This document shows positions 6,423 through 14,662 of a stretch of 44,307 nt of DNA, piece by piece. The notes beneath the pieces are model-generated. The model searched no databases, was not told the origin of the DNA, and was given only the letters and a program-made list of their open reading frames with translations. Positions within the stretch are counted from its first letter, which is position 1. The number at the start of each line of letters is the position of its first letter. The stretch comes from a virus. The stretch covers positions 1-44,307 of the IMG/VR virus record IMGVR_UViG_3300036771_000168; one strand, written 5' to 3'. Position numbers and translations under genes: made by a program.

Positions 6423-9075
6423 TTTTATCCGTGAAGTTACCGCCACTGCTGCTGGTCACTGGCCTGAGATTCTCTATGCGCTGGGCGCTGAGCTGCCGCG
6501 CACATCGGGTATGCATGGTCCGTGCCCCGCCTGCGGCGGTAAAGATCGCTTCCGGTTTGATGATAACGACCGTGGAAGCCATATCTGTAACCAGTGTGGT
6601 GCAGGTGATGGGCTGGAGCTGGTGAGCAAGATGCAGAACTGCGATGCCACCACGGCAGCCAGAGCGGTTGCTGAGGTGCTGTCAGTCCCCTTGCCTGAAC
6701 GCCAGATAATTGAGGCTCCGGTGGCAGAGGCTCCCCGCAGTGCGGTGGACAAGGTTGAGCGGCTACAGGCGAAAGCGACGTTGGGGCAGTCTGCCTACCT
6801 TGCATCCAAGGGGCTTCGATACCCCTTCCCGATTCTGGCTGATGGCGCCCTGCTGGTCACCCTCACAAATGGAAATGGAGACGTTACGGGGGCGCAGGTC
6901 ATTAAGCCTGACGGGAGTAAACGCCTGGTGGCCGGTACGGTAAAGAAAGGATCCTTCTGCGTGGTTAATTCCGTTGAATCGACGGAAACGGTGATTATTG
7001 CCGAGGGATTAGCCACTGCGCTGACTTTACACCTTCTGTGTCCTGAAGCGGTGGCGGTGGTGGCGGTGGATGCCGGAAACCTACTGCCTGTAGCTCGTGT
7101 ATTCCGCGATAAATACCCCCAGTCCAGGATGATTATTGCCGGGGACAACGACTGGCATGCTCCTGGCGAGGTGGACGAGCATGGAAAGCCGAAGATAAAC
7201 ATTGGCCGGATTGCAGCTGAAAAAACTTCTGCAGCTGTAAAAGGTGAGACTGCACTCCCGCCCGGAGAGAAAAAGGCCGACTGGGATGATTACCGGCAGG
7301 AGCATGGTGAAGCTGCTGCCCGTGATGCTTTTTACAGCAGCTTATGTACGCCAGTCGTGGAACCTGCCGCCTCAATATCATCCGGAGATCTGAGGCCATT
7401 TGTGGATGGTCGTCGGGGTGGCCTGTGGTGGGTCGAGCCAAAACTGGACAAAGACACAGGGGAAGTTATTGAGAAGGAAACCTGGCTTTCAACGTTTGTG
7501 GAGGTAGTCGGTGTCGGTGAGGACGATGCCGAGCGCTACCTTATTCTTTCCTGGACACCTGAAGGCTCAACGGAGAAACGTACGGAAGCCGTTCCGCTGT
7601 GCGACATCGGCGAACGTGAGGGCTGGGCTCGCATGAAAAAAGGCGGTGTGCTGGTTACCTCTAAAAGTGGACTGAAATCCATCCTGGCCGATCACCTTCA
7701 GCGTAGCGGTAAACGTGACCTGTGGGCTATCGCTGGCGCTACCGGCTGGCAGTACGGCGCGTACATCATGCCGGATGGCTCGGTTATCGGTGAGCCTCAT
7801 AAACCCGTGATGTTTAACGGTCGTTCTGCCGCGGCAAAAGGCTACGAAATTAAGGGGACGGTGGCGAGCTGGAAAAACTCGGTTGCTGCGCTGGCCCGGG
7901 GGAATCCCTCCATGATGCTGGGAATTGCCTGTTCCTTTGCAGCTCCGCTCATAGGACTGGCGGGCGCGGATGGCTTTGGCGTTCACCTCTTCGGTGGATC
8001 ATCCGCAGGCAAGACGACAACCGCGAATGCTGCAAGCAGCATCTGGGGCTGCCCTGACGCACTGAAACTCACCTGGTATTCAACGGCGCTGGGCCTGGTC
8101 AATGAGGCTGCGGCGCACAATGACGGGTTTATGCCGCTCGATGAAATTGGGCAGGGTAGTAACCGCCGTGCCGTGGCCGAAGCCGCGTACGCCCTGTTTA
8201 ACGGTGTGGGTAAAATCCAGGGCGCGAAAGAGGGCGGCAACCGGGATCTAAAACGCTGGCGGGCAATGGCGTTCAGCACCGGTGAGATTGACCTGGAAAG
8301 CTACATTCGCGCAGATGGCGGGAAAATTAATGCCGGACAACTGGTGCGCTTGCTTAATGTACCCATCACCAGGGCAACAGTATTTCACGGACTGAAAGAC
8401 GGCAAGGCTCATGCTGATGCGATGAAGGATGCCTACCAGAATCACTACGGCGCTGCCGGACAGTCCTGGGTCACCTGGCTGTGCGGACATAACCGACAGG
8501 CTACTGAATCTGTCAGAGAGGCCGAGCGTCGTTGGGCCGGGCTGTTACCAGCACAAGCCAGCGAGCAGGTGCGTCGGGTCGGTTCACGCTTCGCCATTCT
8601 TGAAGCGGCACTGCTTCTTTCCTCTGAGATGACCGGCTGGAATGAAACGGAAATCCGTGATGCGCTGACGCACAGTTTCAATGCCTGGGTTAATGAGTTT
8701 GGACTGGGTAATCGCGAGGCAAAGGCATGGACTGAACAGGCAGAGGCATTCCTGCAACGTCACGGATTCAGCCGTTATTTACCTTATCCGGATTCAGATC
8801 CCCGGGACCTGCCTATTAAGGACCTTGCCGGCTACAGGGTTACCAACCAGTTAAACGATACGGTTTTATTCCACACCTGGCCTTCTGTGTTCCGCGATGA
8901 AATTGCCGCCGGGGCTAACTACGTCGCCTTTGCTCAGGTTCTGGCTGATGCCGGGATGCTGGATAAGCCGAAGAAGGGCATTACCAAAAAAACGCTTATG
9001 CACAACGGTAAGCAGTGCCATTTCGTGGTGCTGAGTATGGTTGTGGATGAAGACGAGGAAGGAGAAACGCAATGA
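6409..9075 (+). CDS. P4-like primase-helicase (zinc, TOPRIM, DUF927)
   Basis: This 888-residue protein would prime and unwind phage DNA for replication. A zinc-binding primase domain lies at about residues 28-70 (C39-x2-C42 in CPACGGKDRFRF, C60-x2-C63 in CNQCG). A TOPRIM domain lies at about 185-290 (E199 in IIAEGLATALT, D246 and D248 in IIAGDNDW). The C-terminal DUF927/P-loop ATPase part runs from about 325, with Walker A GGSSAGKTT at 529-537 and a Walker B-like FMPLDEIG at about 574-581. The ATG at 6409 was chosen because GGAGGT precedes it. The gene overlaps ssb by 4 bases. Confidence 0.92.
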   Translation: MRNIDFIREVTATAAGHWPEILYALGAELPRTSGMHGPCPACGGKDRFRFDDNDRGSHICNQCGAGDGLELVSKMQNCDATTAARAVAEVLSVPLPERQIIEAPVAEAPRSAVDKVERLQAKATLGQSAYLASKGLRYPFPILADGALLVTLTNGNGDVTGAQVIKPDGSKRLVAGTVKKGSFCVVNSVESTETVIIAEGLATALTLHLLCPEAVAVVAVDAGNLLPVARVFRDKYPQSRMIIAGDNDWHAPGEVDEHGKPKINIGRIAAEKTSAAVKGETALPPGEKKADWDDYRQEHGEAAARDAFYSSLCTPVVEPAASISSGDLRPFVDGRRGGLWWVEPKLDKDTGEVIEKETWLSTFVEVVGVGEDDAERYLILSWTPEGSTEKRTEAVPLCDIGEREGWARMKKGGVLVTSKSGLKSILADHLQRSGKRDLWAIAGATGWQYGAYIMPDGSVIGEPHKPVMFNGRSAAAKGYEIKGTVASWKNSVAALARGNPSMMLGIACSFAAPLIGLAGADGFGVHLFGGSSAGKTTTANAASSIWGCPDALKLTWYSTALGLVNEAAAHNDGFMPLDEIGQGSNRRAVAEAAYALFNGVGKIQGAKEGGNRDLKRWRAMAFSTGEIDLESYIRADGGKINAGQLVRLLNVPITRATVFHGLKDGKAHADAMKDAYQNHYGAAGQSWVTWLCGHNRQATESVREAERRWAGLLPAQASEQVRRVGSRFAILEAALLLSSEMTGWNETEIRDALTHSFNAWVNEFGLGNREAKAWTEQAEAFLQRHGFSRYLPYPDSDPRDLPIKDLAGYRVTNQLNDTVLFHTWPSVFRDEIAAGANYVAFAQVLADAGMLDKPKKGITKKTLMHNGKQCHFVVLSMVVDEDEEGETQ

Positions 9076-9476
9076 CAGCACAACTCGCAGCACATGGTCG
9101 TCTGGTGGCAGATGTCCAGACCAAAACAACCGGAAGCGGAACCAGCATGGCATTCGCGCGAATGGCTGTTCCGCTGCCATGCCGAACGTCAGACAGCGGT
9201 GAAACCACTCTCTGGCTGGGCATCACCGCTTTCGGTAAACAGGCTGATTTTCTGTCCCGTCATCAGAAGGGCGACCTGATTAGCGTCTCTGGAGCCATGC
9301 AGGTTAATCAGTGGACCGGGCAGGACGGCACCACTCAGAGCGGTTATTCAATGGTGGCTGAATCGGTCATCAGCGCACGAACGGTAAGAGGCGGAGGGAG
9401 AAAGCCCGCGAACACCGGAGGTGCAAACCCACCATCGCCAGAGCCGGGCGATTTTGAAGATGATGTTCCGTATTGA
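9072..9476 (+). CDS. ssb: Single-stranded DNA-binding protein
   Basis: This 134-residue OB-fold protein shows the SSB pattern: AAHGRLVADVQ at the start, TTLWLGITAFGKQADFL, GDLISVSGAMQVNQW, then a proline/glycine-rich linker and an acidic tip DFEDDVPY, which matches the DFDDDIPF tail that recruits replication proteins. It starts in a 4-base overlap with the primase gene, and the two would work together in phage replication. Confidence 0.93.
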   Translation: MTAQLAAHGRLVADVQTKTTGSGTSMAFARMAVPLPCRTSDSGETTLWLGITAFGKQADFLSRHQKGDLISVSGAMQVNQWTGQDGTTQSGYSMVAESVISARTVRGGGRKPANTGGANPPSPEPGDFEDDVPY

Positions 9477-9483
9477 TTTTAAG

Positions 9484-9499
9484 GGCGGGGAAGCCCGCC
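9484..9499 (+). other. Short G+C hairpin between ssb and the next gene
   Basis: GGCGGG (9484-9489) and CCCGCC (9494-9499) with a GAAG tetraloop lie 7 bases after the ssb stop. No U tract follows. It could slow decay of the ssb message or reduce translation of the next gene, whose own ribosome binding site is weak. Confidence 0.4.
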
Positions 9500-9527
9500 A
9501 GTATTTCAACGAATACCGGGTGTGCGC

Positions 9528-10514
9528 ATGAAAACCGAAGATAAAGAGAACATCCTCCGCCTTAAACGTGAAGGCATGGGATACAAATCTATTTCCCGGG
9601 TGACCGGGGTCAATATTAATACCGTGAAAAGTCTGTGCCGACGTTCCGGCCTGTTCCGTGACAACCCTGAACACCGGGTGCTCTTTACGATACCGGAGCT
9701 AAAGTACAGCATGGAGATGGCGACGGTGAAGCCATTACCACCGCAGCGCACCATCACCGGCCATAAACAGACTGACGCGTATTTATGGGTGCTGGAGGTT
9801 ATCAAAACCGGCGAACCTGTCCATATTGCCGCAGCGGAAGCTGCTCTGGAGAAACTGACTATCACACCGAAAGAGGCGCAGGAACGATATACGCAATACC
9901 TGCAGCAAAACGGTGCAGGCTGGACTTCAGTATTTTCGACAATGTGGCTTGATAATCCGCAGCACTTCATCAGCAATGCTAAATCACAGCGGGAGCAGGC
10001 CGCTCAGGTTCGTGGTGCCTTTGGCAGTTATGATGCGGCAATGGAACCCACGGAACCGGAACGGTTAATGGTGGCGGCTTATGGTGAAGTATATGGAGAA
10101 GGTTTATACGGCTGGACGGAGGAAGAAAAAGCCCAGGGTAGCATCAACGGCGATCGCGTTTTCGAGACCTGGGACGCCCGGAAAGCAGCATCAAAGGGAT
10201 TTTGTGATGTACTGCCGGAGCCCTACACCCTGTCAGATGTGGTGCGGGAGTATCTTTACTGGGCCTGGTTAGTTGATATGAGAAGCGCCGCCAGAAAGGA
10301 AATCGATCCGGGCGGCTATGGCGATGATTATCCTGAGATAAGCGACCGTGAAGATTACCTTGATAAGTTGCTGGAAACCATCAGGCCGCGCAACCAGCAG
10401 GAAGCGCTGGAGGTGCTGAAGTGGTATTTGCAGAGCGAGCGCCATCAGGGATGCATGGATGCCGACAGTGACGGCGTGTATCTCAATCTTATTGGCTTCC
10501 ATGATGCGAAATAG
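9528..10514 (+). CDS. Helix-turn-helix phage protein, unrecognised
   Basis: The 328-residue protein begins with a resolvase-like helix-turn-helix (residues about 4-35: KENILRLKREGMGYKSISRV, then VNINTVKSLCRRSGLF). The remainder is acidic, tyrosine- and tryptophan-rich and matches no family I know. A GTG at 9522 is an alternative start. No strong Shine-Dalgarno sequence is seen, and the upstream hairpin may matter for its expression. Its place between ssb and Q suggests a replication or middle-phase regulatory role, which is inference. Confidence 0.7.
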   Translation: MKTEDKENILRLKREGMGYKSISRVTGVNINTVKSLCRRSGLFRDNPEHRVLFTIPELKYSMEMATVKPLPPQRTITGHKQTDAYLWVLEVIKTGEPVHIAAAEAALEKLTITPKEAQERYTQYLQQNGAGWTSVFSTMWLDNPQHFISNAKSQREQAAQVRGAFGSYDAAMEPTEPERLMVAAYGEVYGEGLYGWTEEEKAQGSINGDRVFETWDARKAASKGFCDVLPEPYTLSDVVREYLYWAWLVDMRSAARKEIDPGGYGDDYPEISDREDYLDKLLETIRPRNQQEALEVLKWYLQSERHQGCMDADSDGVYLNLIGFHDAK

Positions 10515-10600
10515 TTTTGTTTCACAATTCGCAACGAAATGGTTGTTTATTGCGTTAAGTGGGATAATGACTATGTCCGGTCACATTAAAGGTATCCATC

Positions 10601-11416
10601 ATGAAACTTGAAGCGTCATTGAAACACTTTAGCCCGCAGGGGTTGGCTATCACAGATTCGTCAAAATCCACCTCTCCGGACAGGATCACCGGTACCGACA
10701 TGATGGCAGCACTGGGGAGTACGGCATCAAAGGCCAGATTTGGGCTCTGGGTATTCCTGGGTAAAAACGGCATCAGCGCAGACGATGAGCAAAAGGCAGT
10801 GCAGGAGCTGGCATGGCTGGCAATGGAACGAGCACCGAAGAACGTACGCAAGGCGGCGGGTGATTCGTTTGGCAAATGCATGCTCATTCTGGCTCGCTTC
10901 GCCTTCACTGAGTATTCGCGTTCTGCGGCCAGCGAGAGCGAGTGTAGGTCCTGCAACGGTAGTGGTTTTGCAGAAGAGACAACCACGGCACGTAAAGTCA
11001 CGTACCCGTGGGGATCTGCGCCTTATTGGGCTAAACGTTCGCGCGCTGTCCGACCTTCAGACTGGGAGAAATGGACTGAGGTTGAAGAAGTGAAGAAAGT
11101 TTCATGCCCAACTTGTGGCGGGAAGAAAGTCACCAGCGCTCGTTGTCGTTGCCGGGGGATCGGGCGCGTGCTTGACCGCAAAGCTACCAGCGAGCAGGGC
11201 GCACCGGTATTCAAGGAATGTGAACGTTGTACGGGCAAAGGCTTTGCGAGCATACCATCAACGAACGTTCATAAAGCGATTCTAAGCCTCGTTCCCGATT
11301 TGCATATCAGGACATGGACACGAAACTGGAAGCCTTTCTACGACGAGATGGTGAAGGAATGCTACTTGGCGGAAGGGCAGGCTGAAGGGGTTTTTGAAGC
11401 AATAACGAAAAATTGA
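10601..11416 (+). CDS. Q: Lambda Q-type late antiterminator
   Basis: This 271-residue protein aligns with lambda Q from the start: MKLEASLKHFSPQGLAITDS and ITGTDMMAALG resemble MRLESVAKFHSPKSPMMSDS and LSGTDVMAAMG. It also has the FAFTEYSRSAA segment. The zinc region is expanded: CRSCNGSG (C115, C118), CPTCGGK (C169, C172), CRC (182, 184) and CERCTGKG (C207, C210), a DnaJ-like set, where lambda Q has a shorter pair. Q loads at the late promoter and lets RNA polymerase read through terminators. It is longer than lambda Q (207 residues) because of this insertion. Confidence 0.92.
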   Translation: MKLEASLKHFSPQGLAITDSSKSTSPDRITGTDMMAALGSTASKARFGLWVFLGKNGISADDEQKAVQELAWLAMERAPKNVRKAAGDSFGKCMLILARFAFTEYSRSAASESECRSCNGSGFAEETTTARKVTYPWGSAPYWAKRSRAVRPSDWEKWTEVEEVKKVSCPTCGGKKVTSARCRCRGIGRVLDRKATSEQGAPVFKECERCTGKGFASIPSTNVHKAILSLVPDLHIRTWTRNWKPFYDEMVKECYLAEGQAEGVFEAITKN

Positions 11417-11455
11417 GAGATGGACGCAATATTTCGTATTTTCATGTTTGAAAGC

Positions 11456-11485
11456 TTGATTTTGTCCGAAGTTGTCGTGTATGCT
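11456..11485 (+). promoter_or_regulatory. Candidate late promoter (pR'-like)
   Basis: TTGATT (11456-11461), an 18-base spacer and TATGCT (11480-11485) lie 40 bases after the Q stop, where lambda has pR'. A transcript starting near 11492 would meet a terminator after about 60 bases, the same short leader arrangement used by Q-dependent promoters. The string GTGTATGCTT here also occurs at the tRNA promoter. Confidence 0.5.
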
Positions 11486-11530
11486 TCTAATTATGGAGTA
11501 TATCGCCTGTAGATAATTAACTCCGATTAG

Positions 11531-11553
11531 CCCGCCACGTTGCGGGTTTTTTT
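11531..11553 (+). terminator. Candidate tR' terminator
   Basis: CCCGC (11531-11535) pairs with GCGGG (11542-11546) and is followed by seven T. It stops the short leader from the candidate late promoter unless Q modifies the polymerase. Confidence 0.8.
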
Positions 11554-11715
11554 ATTGCTGGCAATTATTGACACCAGCAGGTATTCCCATGTAAATTTTA
11601 AGCATCTATGAATTTGGGAATGAAGAGGCGGCTCCCAAAAGTTAACCGCCAAGTTGGTAACTTCGACTCGATAATTAGTCTGGGACTCCAACCATGTCGG
11701 CTGAGAGGTCGACAT

Positions 11716-12519
11716 TTATTTCTTCTTAGGAAGTGGATGTTTTAGCCTGACTGATTTTGTTTCTATGTCTCTAGGCCCTCTGCTTTTGTCATAAAAGTAC
11801 CAAATATTGAACTTCCTTTCTGTATGCCATGTGTCATGTTGCAAATGGTTCCACCCTAAGTAAGAAGCAACATTATTCGACACCTTAAGCTTCGCTTCAG
11901 ATGATGCTTTTCCTTGGTAAGCACACATAACAGCTCCGAGGAAAAAGTCGGCCATTTGGATATTTTCAGATGCTTTGGAGTCCTTTGTCACGACGCTACT
12001 GATTATCCCTTGACGACCAAATTTAATATTTAGCATGTTGTTGGCTATGACATGGAATTCTTCATCTGCTTTTTTGTAGCGAGATGCTATTGGGTCAACT
12101 TCGATCCTGAAGTAACTATCCCGTTCTGGATGAGCTGATATTACGGAGCCAATTTTTGTCGATATGAGATTAGTGAAATGCTTTCTCCTGGCTAAGTCAT
12201 AATCCCCATTGTGAAATGATTTATTAACCATTGACTTTTCAACAACTATACAGTGAAAAGCTAGCCATGGAGCTTTGAAGAAGATGTCAATTAGTTCGTG
12301 ATAAAAAGCGGCGTAACGCTTGGAAGAAGCTTTTTGCCATTTAATTTCTTCGTAAAATGAATGTTTTTCTCGTAGGCTGCGGATTAATTGCGCAAAATCA
12401 CCACGTCGTTGATACTTCATCCAAAGACTGCCAAAGCCATAGAATCGCTGACCGTCAATTCCTGATTCGTCACAAGCAATATGCCAAATCAATTTTCCTG
12501 GATTTTCATTCTCAGCCAT
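11716..12519 (-). CDS. DUF3800 protein (predicted RNase H-like nuclease)
   Basis: The 267-residue protein carries the DUF3800 pattern: HIACDESGIDG near the N-terminus (D17, E18), YGFGSLWM, EEIKWQK (E58, K60), the acidic IEVDP (D142) and the C-terminal ENIQMADFFLGAV (D191), matching the family's LQLADLLAGA. DUF3800 proteins are thought to adopt an RNase H-like fold and are common on mobile elements and in defence clusters; their substrates are mostly unknown. The gene is A+T-rich, opposes the late transcript, and lies at the Q-to-tRNA interval where Stx phages carry their cargo. The start lacks a good Shine-Dalgarno sequence. Confidence 0.85.
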   Translation of the reverse strand: MAENENPGKLIWHIACDESGIDGQRFYGFGSLWMKYQRRGDFAQLIRSLREKHSFYEEIKWQKASSKRYAAFYHELIDIFFKAPWLAFHCIVVEKSMVNKSFHNGDYDLARRKHFTNLISTKIGSVISAHPERDSYFRIEVDPIASRYKKADEEFHVIANNMLNIKFGRQGIISSVVTKDSKASENIQMADFFLGAVMCAYQGKASSEAKLKVSNNVASYLGWNHLQHDTWHTERKFNIWYFYDKSRGPRDIETKSVRLKHPLPKKK

Positions 12520-12597
12520 AGAGTAGATGCCGCATGGTTACAGTGAAGCGTAATATTTAATCACACATGTAACGTATTGATAAAGATCGTTTTATCC

Positions 12598-12626
12598 TTG
12601 GCTGGGTGGCTACGCTTGTGTATGCT
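12598..12626 (+). promoter_or_regulatory. Promoter for the tRNA genes
   Basis: TTGGCT (12598-12603), a 17-base spacer and TATGCT (12621-12626) end 9 bases before the first tRNA. The three tRNAs may therefore be made in the lysogen as well as in the late transcript. Confidence 0.6.
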
Positions 12627-12635
12627 TAATTTCTC

Positions 12636-12712
12636 GGCCCTTTAGCTCAGCTGGTTAGAGCGTGCGACTCATAATCGCCCGGTCGCTGGTTCAAGTCCAG
12701 CAAGGGCCACCA
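12636..12712 (+). tRNA. tRNA with CAT anticodon, Ile2-like
   Basis: This is a 77-base cloverleaf with GGCCCTT/AAGGGCC acceptor stem, TTCAAGT T loop and encoded CCA. The anticodon is CAT in GACTCATAATC. The sequence is close to the E. coli minor isoleucine tRNA (ileX type, and ileZ of Stx phages), whose C34 is changed to lysidine to read AUA. That identity is inferred from similarity; a methionine tRNA is the alternative. Confidence 0.88.
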
Positions 12713-12714
12713 AA

Positions 12715-12788
12715 CCGCCACTAGCTCATCGGGAAGAGCGGCAACCTCAGTGTTGTAGTACGGGGTTCGAGGCTCCGGTGGCGGACCA
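12715..12788 (+). tRNA. tRNA-like gene with abnormal anticodon loop
   Basis: Acceptor stem CCGCCAC/GTGGCGG, D arm GCTC/GAGC, T arm CGGGG/CTCCG with TTCGAGG loop and encoded ACCA are all sound. The anticodon stem GCAAC/GTTGT encloses only six bases (CTCAGT) instead of seven, and the variable loop is four bases. If U33 is the T, the anticodon would be CAG, but the short variable loop does not fit a leucine tRNA. Identity is left open. It may be a decayed or unusual phage tRNA. Confidence 0.65.
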
Positions 12789-12790
12789 TA

Positions 12791-12865
<75 letters not shown>

Positions 12866-13175
12866 TATAAAAGCTTTTCAGTCTGCGAAGATGGGATAAC
12901 CCGGAGTGACTTGAAAGCGCATTCGCATGAACGTTAAATTTCCAGTAGATACCGCACTATCGACCCTGACGACCGCAGCCATTCAGCGTTCAGCCGAATG
13001 TTATTAGCGACCCGCTTCGGCGGGTTTTGTTTTTCTAATCACTCTCTTTTTAGTAACTTTCTATTCCAGACCATGTTGCTAGCTTTTTATGACACGATTT
13101 TTTGAAACTCTTTATCCCAACACGCTACCGTTTAAGGTTAAAATAGCTGCTTCATACTTTTGCTTTGAGGCATAG
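12866..13175 (+). other. Gap after the tRNAs
   Basis: About 310 bases without a convincing gene. A 26-codon frame at 12927-13007 (MNVKFPVDTALS...) has no near Shine-Dalgarno sequence. A terminator sits at 13011. After it, 140 A+T-rich bases lead to the GNAT-like gene and may hold its promoter, but no good -35/-10 pair is evident. Confidence 0.5.
13011..13036 (+). terminator. Terminator after the tRNA array
   Basis: CCCGC (13011-13015), TTCG tetraloop, GCGGG (13020-13024), then TTTTGTTTTT. It separates the tRNA transcript from the GNAT-like gene. Confidence 0.85.
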
Positions 13176-13715
13176 ATGCTTACAATTGAAGAGATTGGTC
13201 AGTCTGTCCGAAACAACATTCAGCTTGTGCTTGATAATTTCGGACTGCCTCTAGCTGTTGGTCCTATAAGTGATGATGACTATAAAGTTCTGTCTGGTGG
13301 GTTTGGCGAACTAGAGTGGGACTATGCTCTTTCCACCCAGGGTAACTCCCCTGAGCGGTATGAATTTTGCATTAAACTGCTTAATCAAAACGTGATGGAA
13401 GGGGTGCCTTCTGGTGCTGCATTGTGTATCTTCGGGGTTGAAGAGCATGTGTTTAGCATCCATATGATAGAGAGCTTCGTAAAAGATGATGTGGATCACC
13501 CCTTAAAGGGTCGTATGGTTCTTATCACTTTAATGAGCGCATATCTGTTTTGTATGGCGGTAGAGTGCCCAACTGTACGCATCATTGAGCCAGTGCCAGG
13601 CTTATATGATTTCTATGGTAGATTCGGATTTCGTATGCTCCAGTGTGGATATGTTATGGAAGCTCAGCTTTCTGATATTGAAGATGTGTTTAATAAATTC
13701 GCACAATTAAGCTAG
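13176..13715 (+). CDS. GNAT-like acetyltransferase domain protein
   Basis: The 179-residue protein resembles small GNAT-fold proteins in its C-terminal half: a hydrophobic strand (ALCIFGVEEHVFSIHMIESF), a helix (LKGRMVLITLMSAYLFCMA), then VRIIEPVPGLYDFYGRFGFR, which matches the usual GNAT ending LY.k.GF. The usual acetyl-CoA-binding Q/RxxGxG/A loop is not clear, so it may be inactive or divergent. It is A+T-rich, lies between two terminators and starts after TTGAGGCATAG, so it looks like an independently expressed cargo gene. Confidence 0.55.
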   Translation: MLTIEEIGQSVRNNIQLVLDNFGLPLAVGPISDDDYKVLSGGFGELEWDYALSTQGNSPERYEFCIKLLNQNVMEGVPSGAALCIFGVEEHVFSIHMIESFVKDDVDHPLKGRMVLITLMSAYLFCMAVECPTVRIIEPVPGLYDFYGRFGFRMLQCGYVMEAQLSDIEDVFNKFAQLS

Positions 13716-13899
13716 ACGGGATCTCATACAGGTTGTACGATGTGTCACCCTTACCGCACAGGTAATGCGGAATTGTCAATCACTAATGACATCCTGAAGT
13801 TGATAATACTGATTGGCATACCCGATTGGTAATGAGTAGCAGACACTACTACTCTTAAATTGAAAGTTTGAGACAACATCTATCGTCTCCGAGGTACTT

Positions 13900-14073
13900 A
13901 TGAAAGCTCAAAAAGCAACCAAGCCAGAAGTTAAATTCGACACTATGAAAGCATTCGCAGGTATGGGTGCTGCTGTTGAAGTACTGATGAAGGCTGCGCC
14001 TAATGCGTTTACCCATGCTACCGTTTCGGGTAAAGAACAGCAGGGTAAGCCTCGTCGTCGCAAGGCAGCATGA
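13900..14073 (+). CDS. Small basic protein, 57 residues
   Basis: The frame reads MKAQKATKPEVKFDTMKAFA, continues as a hydrophobic helix (GMGAAVEVLMKAAPNA) and ends in a basic tail (KPRRRKAA). GAGG lies 5 bases before the ATG. A terminator follows 22 bases after the stop. The upstream 184 bases hold hairpins (CCGCA/TGCGG near 13755-13771; GAGAC/GTCTC near 13870-13888) but no gene. The charge suggests nucleic acid or membrane binding; function unknown. Confidence 0.65.
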   Translation: MKAQKATKPEVKFDTMKAFAGMGAAVEVLMKAAPNAFTHATVSGKEQQGKPRRRKAA

Positions 14074-14095
14074 ACCTAGCTGGTGCTTTTTGAAA

Positions 14096-14116
14096 CCCGC
14101 CTTCTGGCGGGTTTTT
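14096..14116 (+). terminator. Late-region terminator 1
   Basis: CCCGCC (14096-14101), TTCT loop, GGCGGG (14106-14111), then five T. It is the first of three terminators in 126 bases before the lysis genes. Confidence 0.88.
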
Positions 14117-14159
14117 GCTTTCTGGGGTATCTATTCATGACTTAGCGCCCACTAACTAG

Positions 14160-14182
14160 CCACCTAACCGGGTGGTTTTTTT
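14160..14182 (+). terminator. Late-region terminator 2
   Basis: CCACC (14160-14164), six-base loop, GGTGG (14171-14175), then seven T. Confidence 0.8.
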
Positions 14183-14197
14183 GTACTTATCACATAT

Positions 14198-14221
14198 GGC
14201 TGCCTTCGGGCGGCCTTTTTT
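14198..14221 (+). terminator. Late-region terminator 3
   Basis: GGCTGCC (14198-14204), TTCG loop, GGCGGCC (14209-14215, one G-U pair), then six T. It lies 43 bases before the first holin-like gene, so lysis genes need read-through from upstream or a local promoter, which I do not see. Confidence 0.85.
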
Positions 14222-14263
14222 ATTCCCCTCATTTGAGAGGATGCACAGCAAAGAGGGGGCTTA

Positions 14264-14662
14264 ATGTCCGAACCATTAACTGCCATCGCTGGTGGTGTTG
14301 CCGCCGGCTCAGCAGGCGTCACATTTGCTTCACTATTTCCGGAAGCCACTCCAGCGGTAATGATTTGCGCGCTGGCCGGTGCGGCGCTCTACGTGCTTAA
14401 CGCCGAGGACCATAAATTGTGGAAGCAAATTATCTTCGCGGTTATTTCATTTATCGGCGGCGTGTACTGTGCTGGCACGGCTTCAGAGATTATCGCAGCC
14501 ATTATTAACGCTGGATTAAGCCATCTCAGCCCGCCGGTGCAGATTAAAGTCACGCCGGCCATCGGCGCGCTGGCGGCCTCCACAATTTCCGTCACCATTC
14601 TGTTGCGTGTCCTCTCCCGTTCGCGCAGCGGCAGTCTACCCGGGCTGAAGGAGGAAAAATGA
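14264..14662 (+). CDS. Putative holin, multi-span membrane protein
   Basis: The 132-residue protein has hydrophobic segments at about residues 5-24, 30-47, 53-73 and 95-117 and ends in a charged tail ([15 protein letters not shown]). It resembles the putative holins found upstream of GH19 endolysins in enterobacterial prophages. Holins form the membrane lesion that releases endolysin. The AGAGGGGGCTTA ribosome binding site precedes the ATG. The end overlaps the next gene by 4 bases. Confidence 0.75.
   Translation: MSEPLTAIAGGVAAGSAGVTFASLFPEATPAVMICALAGAALYVLNAEDHKLWKQIIFAVISFIGGVYCAGTASEIIAAIINAGLSHLSPPVQIKVTPAIGALAASTISVTILLRVLSRSRSGSLPGLKEEK

Noticed and set aside
11527-11715. Minus-strand frame of 62 codons directly after the DUF3800 gene
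   Set aside because: It begins at the stop (TAAATG), but has no good Shine-Dalgarno sequence and ends inside the tR'-like terminator.
12927-13007. 26-codon frame after the tRNAs
   Set aside because: No near ribosome binding site and no recognised product; probably non-coding.
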